DNA of 64,000 bases from Caldimonas caldifontis (GCF_002930615.1 NZ_PSNX01000012.1:55438-119437); one strand, 5' to 3'. Numbered from the stretch's first letter, positions 1 to 9,110 are shown. Translations and numbers: made by a program. The notes: a model not told the origin generated them from the letters alone.

Positions 1-95
1 TCGCCACGGTGATCCTGCTGACGTCGCTGCTGCTGATGTTCGGGTTGTACGTATTGCAAGGCCGCGTGCTGCGCTGGCAAAGGAGCGCCGGATGA
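1..95 (+). CDS. cysT: Sulfate/thiosulfate ABC transporter permease CysT, C-terminal end (partial)
   Basis: Only the last 30 codons lie in the window (frame starting at base 3). They encode a hydrophobic membrane segment followed by a short basic tail ending RWQRSAG, as expected for the last transmembrane helix and cytoplasmic tail of an inner-membrane ABC permease. The TGA stop at 93-95 overlaps the ATG of cysW (ATGA), the usual cysT-cysW coupling. The identity rests mainly on that neighbour. CysT and CysW form the heterodimeric channel that imports sulfate for cysteine synthesis. Confidence 0.75.
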   Translation, partial: ATVILLTSLLLMFGLYVLQGRVLRWQRSAG

Positions 96-922
96 AACGC
101 CCTCAACAGTGGCATCAATGGGCGCTCATCGGCCTGGGTGTGGGCGTGGCGGTGCTGTTGCTCGTGCTGCCGCTGGTGCTGATCTTCACGCGCGCCCTCA
201 GCGGCGGCTGGGAGCTGCTGGCGGCCAATCTCTCGGAAGGATTCATGCAGCATGCACTGGGCCTCACGCTGCTGGTGGCCGTGCTCACCGTGCCGGTCAA
301 CATGATCTTCGGGATTGCGCTGGCATGGTGCGTGACGCAGTATCAGTTCCGCGGCCGGCGCCTGCTCACCACACTGATCGACATCCCCTTCGCCACCTCG
401 CCCGTGGTGGCCGGCATGTGCTATCTCGTGGTGTACGGCATGGAAGGCTTGCTGGGCCAGTGGCTGTCGGCCCGCGATATCCAGATCATCTTCGCCTGGC
501 CAGGCATCGTGCTGGTCACGATCTTCATCACCTCGCCCTACGTGGCGCGCATCCTGATCCCGCTGATGCAGACGCATGGCAACGACGAGGAGCACGTGGC
601 GCTCACCCTGGGGGCCAACGGCTGGCAGATCTTCTGGCGCGTGACGCTGCCCAAGATCAAGTGGGCCCTGCTCAACGGTGTGGTCACCACCAACGCCCGT
701 GCGGTGGGTGAGTTCGGCTCCGTGGCCGTGGTGTCCGGGACGATCATGAACCAGACCCTCACGCTGCCGCTGCTGGTGGAGCAGCTCAACAACGACTACA
801 AGGTGGCTGCCGCCTTCACGGCCGCTGCGTTGCTGGCCTGCATGGCGCTGCTGAGCTTGCTGCTCAAGAGCGTCATGGAATGGCGCCAGGAGAAGCTGGA
901 AGCGCTGGCCGTCAGCGCTTGA
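92..922 (+). CDS. cysW: Sulfate/thiosulfate ABC transporter permease CysW
   Basis: A 276-residue inner-membrane protein with about six hydrophobic segments. It matches CysW in length and in the permease region around residues 60-260, including the cytoplasmic EAA-type loop near residue 170 (HVALTLGANGWQIFWRVTLP) that docks on the CysA ATPase. It pairs with CysT to move sulfate or thiosulfate delivered by a periplasmic binding protein. In most proteobacteria cysA follows directly. Here the next gene, 163 bases on, is an unrelated LTXXQ protein, so the ATPase must be encoded elsewhere. Confidence 0.93.
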   Translation: MKRPQQWHQWALIGLGVGVAVLLLVLPLVLIFTRALSGGWELLAANLSEGFMQHALGLTLLVAVLTVPVNMIFGIALAWCVTQYQFRGRRLLTTLIDIPFATSPVVAGMCYLVVYGMEGLLGQWLSARDIQIIFAWPGIVLVTIFITSPYVARILIPLMQTHGNDEEHVALTLGANGWQIFWRVTLPKIKWALLNGVVTTNARAVGEFGSVAVVSGTIMNQTLTLPLLVEQLNNDYKVAAAFTAAALLACMALLSLLLKSVMEWRQEKLEALAVSA

Positions 923-1045
923 GCGGGGATCGTCGGGCTCTGGGCCGACCGCCCGCTTCATCTCCCGAGCGCATTCCTCTACACACAACTTTACCCACCC
1001 TGCACAGGATCGACACCCTCGCGGTTCAGAGTCATGCTCATGGAA

Positions 1046-1064
1046 GCCGGGCACAGGGCCCGGC
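1046..1064 (+). promoter_or_regulatory. Leader hairpin before the LTXXQ gene
   Basis: Seven-base perfect arms (GCCGGGC and GCCCGGC) enclose a five-base loop. The hairpin ends 20 bases before the start codon and 7 bases before the AGGAG ribosome site. There is no T-run, so it is not an intrinsic terminator. It probably lies in the 5' leader; a role is inferred, not shown. The rest of 923-1084 shows no clear -35/-10 pair. Confidence 0.35.
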
Positions 1065-1084
1065 GCGATGCCAGGAGCAAGACC

Positions 1085-1687
1085 ATGAGCAAGCTGAAAC
1101 TGAAATCCTTCCGTATGGGCCGGGGGCTGCCGCTCGGCGTGGCCGCCGGGGTTCTGATGGCCGGCACGGCAGCCATCGCTGCCATGCCCGAGGGTGGTCA
1201 AGGGCGGCATGAAGGCATGCGCATGCATCACGCCGCCATGCACGGCGGTGGTGTGCATGGCGGCATGGGCATGGGCATGCGCCTGGGCGGCGATCCAGCC
1301 CAGGTGGATCGCATGGTCGAGCGCATGCTGCGTGGCTTGAACGCAACCGAAGCCCAGACGGCGCAGATCCAGCAGATTGCACGCGCGGCTACCCAGGATC
1401 TTCAGGGGCTGCGTGAGGCTCAGCGCTCGCTGCGCGAGCAATCCCGCCAGGTTTGGTCCCAGCCGAATGTCGATGCCAACGCGGTGGAGTCGTTGCGCCA
1501 ACAGCAGATCGCGCAGATGGATCAGCGCAGCAAGCGCATGAGCCAGGCCATGCTGGACATCAGTCGCGTGCTGACGCCCGAGCAGCGCGCGCAGCTGGCC
1601 GAGCGGATGCAGCAGCGTCAGCGTCACATGCAGGAGCGTGCTGGCCAGAGCCCTCGCATGCAGCGCGGGGCGCCTTTGGCGCAGTGA
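1085..1687 (+). CDS. LTXXQ-motif (Spy/CpxP-like) periplasmic protein with Met/His-rich segment
   Basis: A 200-residue protein. The start at 1085 is chosen for the AGGAG at 1072-1076 and because it gives a clean signal peptide (basic MSKLKLKS, then a hydrophobic stretch ending near AIAAMPEG). Residues 35-65 are unusually rich in Met and His (for example HEGMRMHHAAMHGGG). An all-helical Spy/CpxP-type body follows and ends with the LTPEQRAQL repeat motif. Family members are periplasmic chaperones or metal-sensing modulators of envelope two-component systems. The response regulator and kinase follow directly, so this is probably their accessory or target. Metal binding is inferred from composition only. 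Confidence 0.8.
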   Translation: MSKLKLKSFRMGRGLPLGVAAGVLMAGTAAIAAMPEGGQGRHEGMRMHHAAMHGGGVHGGMGMGMRLGGDPAQVDRMVERMLRGLNATEAQTAQIQQIARAATQDLQGLREAQRSLREQSRQVWSQPNVDANAVESLRQQQIAQMDQRSKRMSQAMLDISRVLTPEQRAQLAERMQQRQRHMQERAGQSPRMQRGAPLAQ

Positions 1688-1809
1688 TGGGCTGAAGCAT
1701 GAGCCGGGTCTGGCTGACCGCGGGCATGGGCCGCTGCGACCCGCCGGACGCCCCGGTTGGGGCGCAGCCGCTATCCTGTGCGTCCGTTGTCTCTCGCCGT
1801 GAAGAACCC

Positions 1810-2532
1810 ATGTCCGCACGCCTTTTGCTGATCGATGACGACACGCGCCTGACTGGCATGGTGGGCGACTATCTGCGCCAGGCGGGCTATCAGATCACCG
1901 CCGCACCCACGCTGGCCGCCGCGCGCAGCCTGCTGGCGACCAAGGATCACGGCTTCGACGGCCTCATCCTTGACCTCATGCTGCCCGACGGCGACGGCCT
2001 GGACCTGTGCCGCGAGTTGCGTTCTCAGCCCCGCACGCGGACCCTGCCGGTGCTGATGCTCACCGCACGTGGCGAGCCGATGGACCGCGTGGTGGGCCTG
2101 GAGATCGGAGCCGACGACTACCTGCCCAAGCCCTTCGAGCCCCGTGAACTGCTGGCCCGGCTGCGCGCCGTCCTGCGCCGCGCCACACAGGGTCCGGCCG
2201 AGGAGGAGGGCGATGTCATGCGCTTCGGCCGCCTCGAGATCGACCTGGGCGCGCGCCTGGCCCGGGTGGACGGGCGCGAGTGCGAGCTCACGAGCTACCA
2301 GTTCCAGATGCTCGTGGTCCTGGCCCAGCAGCCCGGGCGGGTGCTGTCGCGCGATCAGATCATGGACGCCCTGAAGGGCCATGCGCTGGAAGCCTTCGAT
2401 CGCTCGATCGACGTGCACATCTCGCGCATTCGGGCCGCCATCGAAGACGACCCCAAAAACCCCCGTCGCATCCTCACGGTGCGCGGTGCAGGCTATGTGT
2501 TCGCGAAGAAACAGGACGCCGACGAGGGCTGA
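1810..2532 (+). CDS. OmpR-family response regulator
   Basis: A 240-residue regulator. The receiver domain (1-118) has the acidic pocket (IDDD near 8-11), the phospho-acceptor Asp55 in LILDLMLPDGDG, and the conserved Lys in DYLPKPF. A winged-helix DNA-binding domain (about 135-235) contains LTSYQFQMLVVL and ends in the typical RTVRGAGYVF. The start at 1810 gives a standard N-terminus; an upstream in-frame ATG at 1699 would add 37 residues with no domain match. One base separates its stop from the GTG of the kinase gene. It resembles the CpxR/RstA group. Target genes are unknown, though the LTXXQ gene upstream is a natural candidate. Confidence 0.93.
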   Translation: MSARLLLIDDDTRLTGMVGDYLRQAGYQITAAPTLAAARSLLATKDHGFDGLILDLMLPDGDGLDLCRELRSQPRTRTLPVLMLTARGEPMDRVVGLEIGADDYLPKPFEPRELLARLRAVLRRATQGPAEEEGDVMRFGRLEIDLGARLARVDGRECELTSYQFQMLVVLAQQPGRVLSRDQIMDALKGHALEAFDRSIDVHISRIRAAIEDDPKNPRRILTVRGAGYVFAKKQDADEG

Positions 2533-2533
2533 G

Positions 2534-3913
2534 GTGAAGAGCCTGTACCTGCGCATCTATCTCACCGTCGTGACGGTGCTGCTGCTGTTCGCCCTGGTGG
2601 CGGGCTGGCTGTTCAAGCGCAACATCGAGCATGAGCAGGCCCAGCGGGCCACGGCCATGAGTTCCGAGCGGCAGGCGGCCTGGAGTGAACTCTTTGCCAA
2701 TGCGCTGCCGGCGGCGAGCCTGCCCCGCGAAGCGCAGGCCCAGGGGCTGGAGGAGTGGGCGCAACGGTTGCGCATGCCGATGGCGCTGGACGACGAGCAG
2801 GGGCTGCGCATCGCCGAATCTCAGAGCTTTCGCGAAGCGCTGGATGAAGGCCCCAAGCGCTTCTGGCGCATGGAGCTGAACGACGGACGCACGCTGTGGG
2901 TCCTGCGCGGGCCCCCACGCACGGGGGCGCCCCGGAACGCCCCCTGGCGGCGCGATGCGCAGGTCATGACGGAATCCGGCCAGGTGCGCAACATCCCCGC
3001 GCCGGCCCCTTCCGCGTTCACGCCGCCCTGGATGCTGTTCGAGGGGGCACAGGGCCTCATCCTCGCGCTGGTGGTGCTCTTTGCCGCCGTGTCGCTGGGG
3101 GCCTACCCGGTGGTGCGCCGGCTCACACGCCAGCTCGAGACCCTCCAGCGAGGTGTCGAAGCCTTCGGCGCCGGCCAGCTCAGCCATCGTGTCAAGGTGC
3201 GCGGCAAGGACGAGGTGGCCGCGGTGGCGGCCAGCTTCAATCGCGCCGCGGCGCGGATCGAGGAACTGGTTCGTTCGCACAAGTCGCTGCTGGCCAACGC
3301 ATCGCACGAGCTGCGCTCCCCGCTGGCGCGTCTGAAGATGGCGGTGTCGCTGCTGGAGACGGCCGGCCCCGAATCCCGCGCGGCCCTCAAGCAGGAAATC
3401 GAATCCAACATCCGCGAACTGGATGCCCTGGTCGAGGAGGTGCTGCTGGCCAGCCGGCTCGATGCGGCCAAGGCGCTCGATCGTCGCGAGCCGGTGGACC
3501 TGCTGGCGCTCGCTGCTGAAGAAGCAACACGCGTGGATGCGCAGGTCGAGGGTCAGAGCCTCGTCGTGAATGGCGATGAGCGCCTGCTGCGGCGCGCGCT
3601 GCGCAACCTCCTGGAGAACGCGCGCCGCTACGGTGGCGCCGAGGCCCCGCTCGTGCAGGTGCGCAGCGATGGCCGTCAGGCGCTGGTCCAGGTGTGCGAC
3701 CGTGGACCGGGCGTACCCGAGGACCAGCGTGAACGCATCTTCGAGGCCTTCTACCGCCTGCCCGGCCACGCCGAGTACGCTGGCGGCGTGGGGCTGGGCC
3801 TGAGCCTGGTGCGCCAGATCGCCCAGCGCCACGATGGCCAGGTGCGCTGCGAGCCGCGCGAAGGCGGTGGCAGCTGCTTCAGCCTGCGGCTGCCTCTGGG
3901 GACGCCGGCGTGA
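2534..3913 (+). CDS. Sensor histidine kinase, CpxA-like
   Basis: A 459-residue inner-membrane kinase. It has a first membrane helix (about 5-26), a periplasmic sensor of about 145 residues, a second helix (about 172-195), HAMP, HisKA with the phospho-acceptor His at about 258 (ASHELRSPLARLK), and an ATP-binding domain with N box (LRNLLENARRYG), G1 box (DRGPGVPEDQ) and GVGLGLSLVRQ. The GTG start at 2534 directly follows the regulator's stop, so the two are co-translated. It would phosphorylate the neighbouring OmpR-type regulator. The 3' end overlaps the convergent DUF1289 gene by 35 bases. Confidence 0.93.
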   Translation: MKSLYLRIYLTVVTVLLLFALVAGWLFKRNIEHEQAQRATAMSSERQAAWSELFANALPAASLPREAQAQGLEEWAQRLRMPMALDDEQGLRIAESQSFREALDEGPKRFWRMELNDGRTLWVLRGPPRTGAPRNAPWRRDAQVMTESGQVRNIPAPAPSAFTPPWMLFEGAQGLILALVVLFAAVSLGAYPVVRRLTRQLETLQRGVEAFGAGQLSHRVKVRGKDEVAAVAASFNRAAARIEELVRSHKSLLANASHELRSPLARLKMAVSLLETAGPESRAALKQEIESNIRELDALVEEVLLASRLDAAKALDRREPVDLLALAAEEATRVDAQVEGQSLVVNGDERLLRRALRNLLENARRYGGAEAPLVQVRSDGRQALVQVCDRGPGVPEDQRERIFEAFYRLPGHAEYAGGVGLGLSLVRQIAQRHDGQVRCEPREGGGSCFSLRLPLGTPA

Positions 3914-4346
3914 CGGATGAGACGAGGGTGGTGCGCTCGGCGTAGCGATTGAACCGCCAGGCCGTGCCCTGCAGCGTGATGCGCCGCCAGGTGGCGCGCT
4001 TTTCCGCCGGGCTCATCTCGGTCCACATCTGCACTTCGGCAAAGTCGCGACCGCAACCCTTGCACACCTCGTCACCCTGGCTGGTCGAGCAGATCGCAAT
4101 GCATGGCGTGTCGGGGGTGGTGGCGTACCAGGCCAGCCAGGCGTCCTTGGCCTTGGGCGGCATCGAGTCCTCGTCGCACTCGCTGTGGTGGTAGTACACC
4201 ATCAGCGCGTACACCTCGGCCAACGCAAGCACTTCAGGGCAGGCGGTCACCCCATCGGGCGAAGGTCGCTGCTGGCGCCACCAGTTGATGGCCGATTCGA
4301 TGTCGGTGATGTGGATACCGGCCACACTGCCACCTTCTGGGTTCAC
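3879..4346 (-). CDS. DUF3717-DUF1289 protein
   Basis: A 155-residue protein with two small domains. Residues about 9-65 ([14 protein letters not shown] onward) resemble DUF3717. Residues about 80-125 resemble DUF1289, with the pattern [20 protein letters not shown] and the [10 protein letters not shown] motif. DUF1289 is a short Cys-rich domain of unknown function; its four clustered Cys suggest metal or Fe-S binding. The GTG start at 4346 overlaps the TGA of trpS (GTGA), so the gene is translationally coupled to trpS. The two domains in one chain are less usual than stand-alone DUF1289. Function is unknown. Confidence 0.75.
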   Translation of the reverse strand: MNPEGGSVAGIHITDIESAINWWRQQRPSPDGVTACPEVLALAEVYALMVYYHHSECDEDSMPPKAKDAWLAWYATTPDTPCIAICSTSQGDEVCKGCGRDFAEVQMWTEMSPAEKRATWRRITLQGTAWRFNRYAERTTLVSSVTPASPEAAAG

Positions 4347-5650
4347 TCCTGGGCTGCCACCAGGGCTGCCAGGGCCGCATCGACGGTGGGGCGTTCCACA
4401 CCGTCACCGAGCGATACCGGGGCTGCGTCCAGCGCAGAAGCTCCCTCGGTCTTGAGCCGCTTGACCCAGCCGCCGGCCTCGCGGCCCTCGGCCAAGCCGG
4501 TGCTTTGGAGCAGCACCCGGCCGTCGGGGGCCGTCAGCTTGAAATAGAACAGGCCATTCTCGCGGTACTGCTTGAACTCGGGCAGGGCCGCGGCCTTGGC
4601 GGCCGGTGCCGCCTTCGCGGCCGGTCGAGGTACAGCCACCATCGGCCGCAGGCCCACCGCCTGCCGAAGCTCCTTCAGGAAAGGTGTGGCCACCGCGCGG
4701 GCCTTGCGTGCGCCGGCCTGGAGGATTTCTTCGACCTGCTCGGGGTGGGCCATGAAGCGTTCGTACACCTCACGCATGGGACCGATGTGACCTTCGATCA
4801 GGGCCAGCAGGCGCTGCTTGGCCTCGCCCCAGCCCAGTCCGCCGCGCAGGTCGGCATGAAAAGCCTCCCGTTGGCCCGCGTCGGCAAAGGCGTCGTGGAT
4901 CATCACCAGGGCCGAGCCTTCCGGCTCCTTGGGTTCGCCAGGGGCGCGCGAATCGGTGACGATGCGCGCGATGGCGTCCTTCAGGCCCTTGGCGCCGCCT
5001 TCGAAAAGCGGGATGGTGTTGTCATAGCTCTTGGACATCTTGCGACCATCCAGACCGGGCAGGGTGGCCACATGGTCATCGATCTGCGCCTGGGGAAGCA
5101 CGAAGTAATCGCGTCCCCGGCCGAAAAGATGGTTGAAGCGCTGCGCAATGTCGCGCGCCATCTCGATGTGCTGCACCTGGTCGCGGCCCACCGGCACACG
5201 GTGGGCGTTGAACAGCAGGATGTCGGCGGCCATCAGGATCGGGTAGCTGAACAGGCCCATCGTGATGTTCGCATCCACATCCTCCCCCGCGGCCTCGTTG
5301 GCATCGGTGGCCGCCTTGTAGGCGTGCGCCCGGTTCATCAGGCCCTTGGCCGTGACGCAGGTCAGCAGCCAGGTGAGTTCGGGGGTCTCGGGGATGTCGC
5401 TCTGGCGGTAGAAGGTCACGCGCTGCGGGTCCAGCCCGGCTGCCAGCCAGGCGGCGGCGATTTCCAGGCGCGAACGCTCGATGCGCTCCGGCTCGTCGCA
5501 CTTGATGAGGGCGTGGTAGTCGGCCAGGAAGAGAAAGCTCTCCACGCCGGGCTCCAGGCTGGCCTGCACGGTCGGACGGATCGCTCCGACGTAGTTGCCC
5601 AGGTGGGGGGTGCCGGTGGTGGTGATACCGGTGAGGACGCGTTGGATCAT
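4343..5650 (-). CDS. trpS: Tryptophanyl-tRNA synthetase with C-terminal extension
   Basis: Charges tRNA-Trp in the cytoplasm. The ATG at 5650 gives an N-terminus ([20 protein letters not shown]) carrying the HIGH-type motif TPHLGNY. The KMSKS motif is in [13 protein letters not shown]. The core ends near residue 335, the size of E. coli TrpS. About 100 residues follow: an Ala/Pro/Lys linker, then a compact segment ([20 protein letters not shown]) resembling the YegP/DUF1508 beta fold. Total length is 435 residues. The role of the extension is unknown. The gene is followed without a gap by the DUF3717-DUF1289 gene. Confidence 0.95.
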   Translation of the reverse strand: MIQRVLTGITTTGTPHLGNYVGAIRPTVQASLEPGVESFLFLADYHALIKCDEPERIERSRLEIAAAWLAAGLDPQRVTFYRQSDIPETPELTWLLTCVTAKGLMNRAHAYKAATDANEAAGEDVDANITMGLFSYPILMAADILLFNAHRVPVGRDQVQHIEMARDIAQRFNHLFGRGRDYFVLPQAQIDDHVATLPGLDGRKMSKSYDNTIPLFEGGAKGLKDAIARIVTDSRAPGEPKEPEGSALVMIHDAFADAGQREAFHADLRGGLGWGEAKQRLLALIEGHIGPMREVYERFMAHPEQVEEILQAGARKARAVATPFLKELRQAVGLRPMVAVPRPAAKAAPAAKAAALPEFKQYRENGLFYFKLTAPDGRVLLQSTGLAEGREAGGWVKRLKTEGASALDAAPVSLGDGVERPTVDAALAALVAAQE

Positions 5651-5755
5651 GGGTGGAACCACAAATGGTGGGCGACGCAGGATGAGCGCAGGATTGTAGG
5701 TGCGGCTCCCGAGGCCTGCCGGGTGAGGGCAAGCCAACGGCTACACTGCCGCCCC

Positions 5756-6382
5756 ATGAAACGCATCGTGATCCTGATCTCGGGGCGGGGTTCGAACATG
5801 GAAGCCATCGTCCAGGCCTGCGAGGCCGAGCAGTGGCGAGCCCGGATCGCCGCCGTGATCAGCAACCGCCCGGACGCCAAGGGCCTGCAGTTCGCCGCCT
5901 CGCGCGGCATCCCCACGGCCGTGGTGGACCATACCCAGCACGCCAGCCGCGAGGCCTTCGACGCCGAACTGGCCCGTGTCATCGACGGCTACAGGCCCGA
6001 CGTCGTGGCCCTGGCCGGCTTCATGCGCATCCTCACGGCGCGCTTCGTCCAGCACTATCACGGCCGGCTGGTGAACATCCACCCCTCGCTGCTGCCGGCC
6101 TTTCCGGGCCTGCACACCCACCGGCGGGCGCTGGAGGCCGGCTGCAAGCTCGCCGGGGCCACCGTGCATCTGGTGACGCCCGAACTGGACCACGGCCCCA
6201 TCATCATCCAGGCCGCGGTGCCCGTGCTGCCCAGCGACACCGAGGACAGCCTGGCCGAGCGGGTCCTGGCCAAGGAGCACCTCATCTACCCCCGTGCCGT
6301 GCGCTGGATGGTCGATGGCGTGCTGGACCTGCGCAAAGGCATCGTCACCCATCGCGACGGCGACGCCCAGTTGCTGCTGTAG
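5756..6382 (+). CDS. purN: Phosphoribosylglycinamide formyltransferase
   Basis: A 208-residue enzyme that transfers a formyl group from 10-formyl-THF to GAR in purine synthesis. The N-terminal phosphate loop is ILISGRGSNMEAI. The catalytic motif includes Asn and His in LVNIHPSLLPAFPGLHTH, followed by the conserved HLVTPELDHGPII with the catalytic Asp. The length is normal. It is divergent from trpS, with 105 bases between the starts. rsmB follows 39 bases downstream and may be co-transcribed. Confidence 0.96.
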   Translation: MKRIVILISGRGSNMEAIVQACEAEQWRARIAAVISNRPDAKGLQFAASRGIPTAVVDHTQHASREAFDAELARVIDGYRPDVVALAGFMRILTARFVQHYHGRLVNIHPSLLPAFPGLHTHRRALEAGCKLAGATVHLVTPELDHGPIIIQAAVPVLPSDTEDSLAERVLAKEHLIYPRAVRWMVDGVLDLRKGIVTHRDGDAQLLL

Positions 6383-6421
6383 ATCAACCCCGACAGGGCG
6401 AGCCGGGGATAATCCCGCGCC

Positions 6422-7678
6422 ATGCATCCGAATGCCCTTGTCGATCTGACCACCGAGCTGCTGCGCGCGATCCTGAGGCTGGACGCGCCGGCCGACGCGT
6501 TGGTGTCTGCCTTTTTCCGCCAGCACCGCAACCTGGGGCCGCGCGAGCGCCACGCCCTGGCCGAGACGGCCTATGCCGTGCTGCGACGGCGCCTGTTCTA
6601 TCAGCACTTCGCCCAGTCCGGCCACGGCGCCCTGGAGCGCCGCCTGGCCCTGCTGGCCTGGCAGGGCGGCGAAGCTGTGCTGCGTGCCGCCGCAGGGCCC
6701 CATGAACAGGCCTGGCTGGCCCAGGTGAAGGCCGCGGATGTGTCTGCCCTGCCCGAAAAGCTGCGCCACAACCTGCCCGACTGGCTGGCCGGCGCACTGA
6801 AGGCCGCCTTGGGCGACGAGTTCTGGCCGCTGGTCGAGAGCCTGTCGCAGCCTGCCCCCCTGGATCTGCGCGTGAACGTCCTCAAGGCCAAGGTGGAGGC
6901 CGTGCAGGCCGAACTGGGCGCGGCGGGCGTGGAGGCCGCGCCCACGCCGTACTCCCCCTGGGGGCTGCGTGTGCAGGGCAAGCCGGCGCTGAACAAGCTC
7001 GAGGTCTTCACCCGCGGCGATGTCGAGGTGCAGGACGAGGGCAGCCAGCTCCTGGTCCTGCTCACTGGCGCAAAGCGCGGCGAGATGGTGGTGGACTTCT
7101 GCGCCGGCGCGGGGGGCAAGACCCTGGCGCTGGGGGCGGCCATGCGCAACACGGGGCGACTGTATGCCTTCGATGTCTCGGGCCACCGGCTGGACAAGCT
7201 CAAGCCCCGCCTGGCGCGCAGTGGCCTGTCGAACGTGTATCCGGCCCAGATTGCTCACGAACGGGACGATCGCATCAAGCGCCTGGCTGGCAAGGTCGAC
7301 CGTGTGCTGGTGGATGCCCCTTGCTCCGGACTGGGCACCTTGCGCCGCAACCCGGATCTGAAGTGGCGCCAGTCGCCCCAGGCGGTCCAGGAACTGCAGG
7401 CCAAGCAGCATGCCATCCTGGCCAGTGCGGCGCGCCTGCTCAAATCCGGCGGGCGTCTGGTCTATGCCACCTGCAGCGTGCTCCCCGAGGAGAACGAGCA
7501 GGTCGCCGAGGCCTTCACCCAGGCCCACCGCGACTTCCGCGTGCTCCCGGCCGTCGAGGCGCTGACCCAGGCCAAGGTGCCACAGGCCGAGACTTTGGTG
7601 AGCGGCGATAGCCTCAGACTATGGCCACATCGTCATGCCACCGACGGCTTTTTTGCCGCCGTCTGGGAACGGACCTGA
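6422..7678 (+). CDS. rsmB: 16S rRNA m5C967 methyltransferase RsmB
   Basis: A 418-residue protein. It has an N-terminal NusB-like RNA-binding domain (about 1-140) and a class I SAM methyltransferase of the NOL1/NOP2/Sun family. The SAM motif is VVDFCAGAGGKTLAL. The two active-site cysteines are in VDAPCSGLGTLRRNPD and VYATCSVLPEENE. It methylates C967 of 16S rRNA. The alternative, RsmF, lacks the NusB-like domain. 160 bases separate it from the next gene; that gap holds a TACAAT -10-like hexamer near 7805 but no clear -35. Confidence 0.93.
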   Translation: MHPNALVDLTTELLRAILRLDAPADALVSAFFRQHRNLGPRERHALAETAYAVLRRRLFYQHFAQSGHGALERRLALLAWQGGEAVLRAAAGPHEQAWLAQVKAADVSALPEKLRHNLPDWLAGALKAALGDEFWPLVESLSQPAPLDLRVNVLKAKVEAVQAELGAAGVEAAPTPYSPWGLRVQGKPALNKLEVFTRGDVEVQDEGSQLLVLLTGAKRGEMVVDFCAGAGGKTLALGAAMRNTGRLYAFDVSGHRLDKLKPRLARSGLSNVYPAQIAHERDDRIKRLAGKVDRVLVDAPCSGLGTLRRNPDLKWRQSPQAVQELQAKQHAILASAARLLKSGGRLVYATCSVLPEENEQVAEAFTQAHRDFRVLPAVEALTQAKVPQAETLVSGDSLRLWPHRHATDGFFAAVWERT

Positions 7679-7838
7679 GTGCCCGCATCTCCAAGGCTGG
7701 GCCATGACGCCCGCGCCGATTGACGCAAGGCAAGCGGACGTGCGTTACGGCCGGAATCCGCCGCTTTCCCCGGGCAAATCCGGGCCCGGCGGCGACCGGG
7801 CCGCCTACAATGCGGCCTGCTATTGAAAGGCTAGACCA

Positions 7839-9062
7839 ATGTCCGAGATTCTTGTCGTGTGGGAGGGCCTGGTGGACTGGCTCGCCAATGGGGTACTCCA
7901 GGCTGCCTGGTGGCAGATCCTGGCCTTCACCCTGGTGGCCACGCACATCACCATCGCCTCCGTCACGATTTTTCTGCACCGCTCGCAGGCGCACCGGTCG
8001 CTCGACCTGCACCCGATCGCGGCGCACTTCTTCCGCTTCTGGCTGTGGCTCACCACCGGCATGGTGACCAAGGAGTGGGTGGCCATCCACCGCAAGCACC
8101 ACGCCAAGTGTGAAACCGAGGAAGACCCGCACAGCCCGGTGGCGCATGGCATCAAGACCGTGCTGCTGACCGGCAGCGAGCTCTACCGCGCCGAGGCCAA
8201 AAACCAGGAGACGCTGACCAAGTACGGCCACAACACGCCGGATGACTGGATGGAGCGCAACGTCTACAGCCGATTCACCTGGCAGGGCGTGGGCCTCATG
8301 CTCATCATCGACCTGGCGCTCTTCGGTGCCATCGGCGCCACGGTGTGGGCCGTGCAGATGCTGTGGATCCCGATCACTGCTGCGGGCATCATCAATGGCC
8401 TGGGTCACTGGTGGGGCTACCGCAATTTCGAGGCGGCTGATGCCTCCACCAATATCTCGCCCTGGGGCATCATCATTGGCGGCGAGGAACTGCACAACAA
8501 CCACCACACCTACCCGACCTCGGCCAAGCTGTCGGTCAAGAAGTACGAGTTCGACATCGGCTGGGTCTACATCCGCGGCCTCGAAATGCTGGGGCTGGCC
8601 AAGGTGCGCAAGACCCCACCCATGCTCAAGCTGGGCCAGGTGAAGCCCGTGGCGGATGCCAAGACGCTGGAAGCCGTGATCGCCAACCGCTACGAGGTCA
8701 TGGCCAAGTACGCCCGCGAATTGCGTCGTGCCTGCAAGGACGAGATGCGGGCTCTCAAGCAGGCGGGTGCCAAGAACAGCGCCCGCTGGAAGGAGCTGCA
8801 TCTGGCCAAGCGCTGGCTGCACCGTGACGACGATCGCATCCCCAGCGAACTGAGGCCTCAGATCGCCAGTGCCTGCGCGCAGTCCCCGGCGCTGGCCAAG
8901 CTTGTCGCCATGCGCGAGGAACTCCGCCAGCTCTGGACGCGCACGAATGTGTCGGCCGAGCAGCTCGTCGCCGATCTGCAGGCCTGGTGCAGGAAGGCCG
9001 AGGAGAGCGGCATCGCCGCCCTGCAGGACTTCGCCCTGAAACTGCGCGCCGCCCACGCCTGA
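7839..9062 (+). CDS. Membrane acyl-CoA/acyl-lipid delta-9-type fatty acid desaturase
   Basis: A 407-residue membrane di-iron enzyme that introduces a double bond into acyl chains. The three histidine boxes are visible: HRSQAHR (about 47-53), HRKHHAKC (about 84-91) and HNNHHTYPTS (about 219-228). Hydrophobic pairs surround the boxes. The C-terminal 110 residues form a long helical, charged extension beyond the catalytic core. It is followed by a strong intrinsic terminator, so it is probably transcribed alone. The substrate (CoA or phospholipid ester) cannot be read from the sequence. Confidence 0.9.
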   Translation: MSEILVVWEGLVDWLANGVLQAAWWQILAFTLVATHITIASVTIFLHRSQAHRSLDLHPIAAHFFRFWLWLTTGMVTKEWVAIHRKHHAKCETEEDPHSPVAHGIKTVLLTGSELYRAEAKNQETLTKYGHNTPDDWMERNVYSRFTWQGVGLMLIIDLALFGAIGATVWAVQMLWIPITAAGIINGLGHWWGYRNFEAADASTNISPWGIIIGGEELHNNHHTYPTSAKLSVKKYEFDIGWVYIRGLEMLGLAKVRKTPPMLKLGQVKPVADAKTLEAVIANRYEVMAKYARELRRACKDEMRALKQAGAKNSARWKELHLAKRWLHRDDDRIPSELRPQIASACAQSPALAKLVAMREELRQLWTRTNVSAEQLVADLQAWCRKAEESGIAALQDFALKLRAAHA

Positions 9063-9084
9063 CCCGAGCGTGGCTGGCAACACG

Positions 9085-9110
9085 AAGGCGCCCCGAGGGG
9101 CGCCTTTTTT
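9085..9110 (+). terminator. Intrinsic terminator after the desaturase gene
   Basis: A perfect 10-base stem (AAGGCGCCCC with GGGGCGCCTT) has a two-base loop and is followed by a run of T. It starts 23 bases after the stop codon. This is a textbook rho-independent terminator on the plus strand. Confidence 0.93.

Noticed and set aside
7770..7805. GC-rich self-complementary stretch before the desaturase gene as a riboswitch
   Set aside because: Simple repeats of CCGGGC can pair in many ways; no conserved aptamer pattern is visible.
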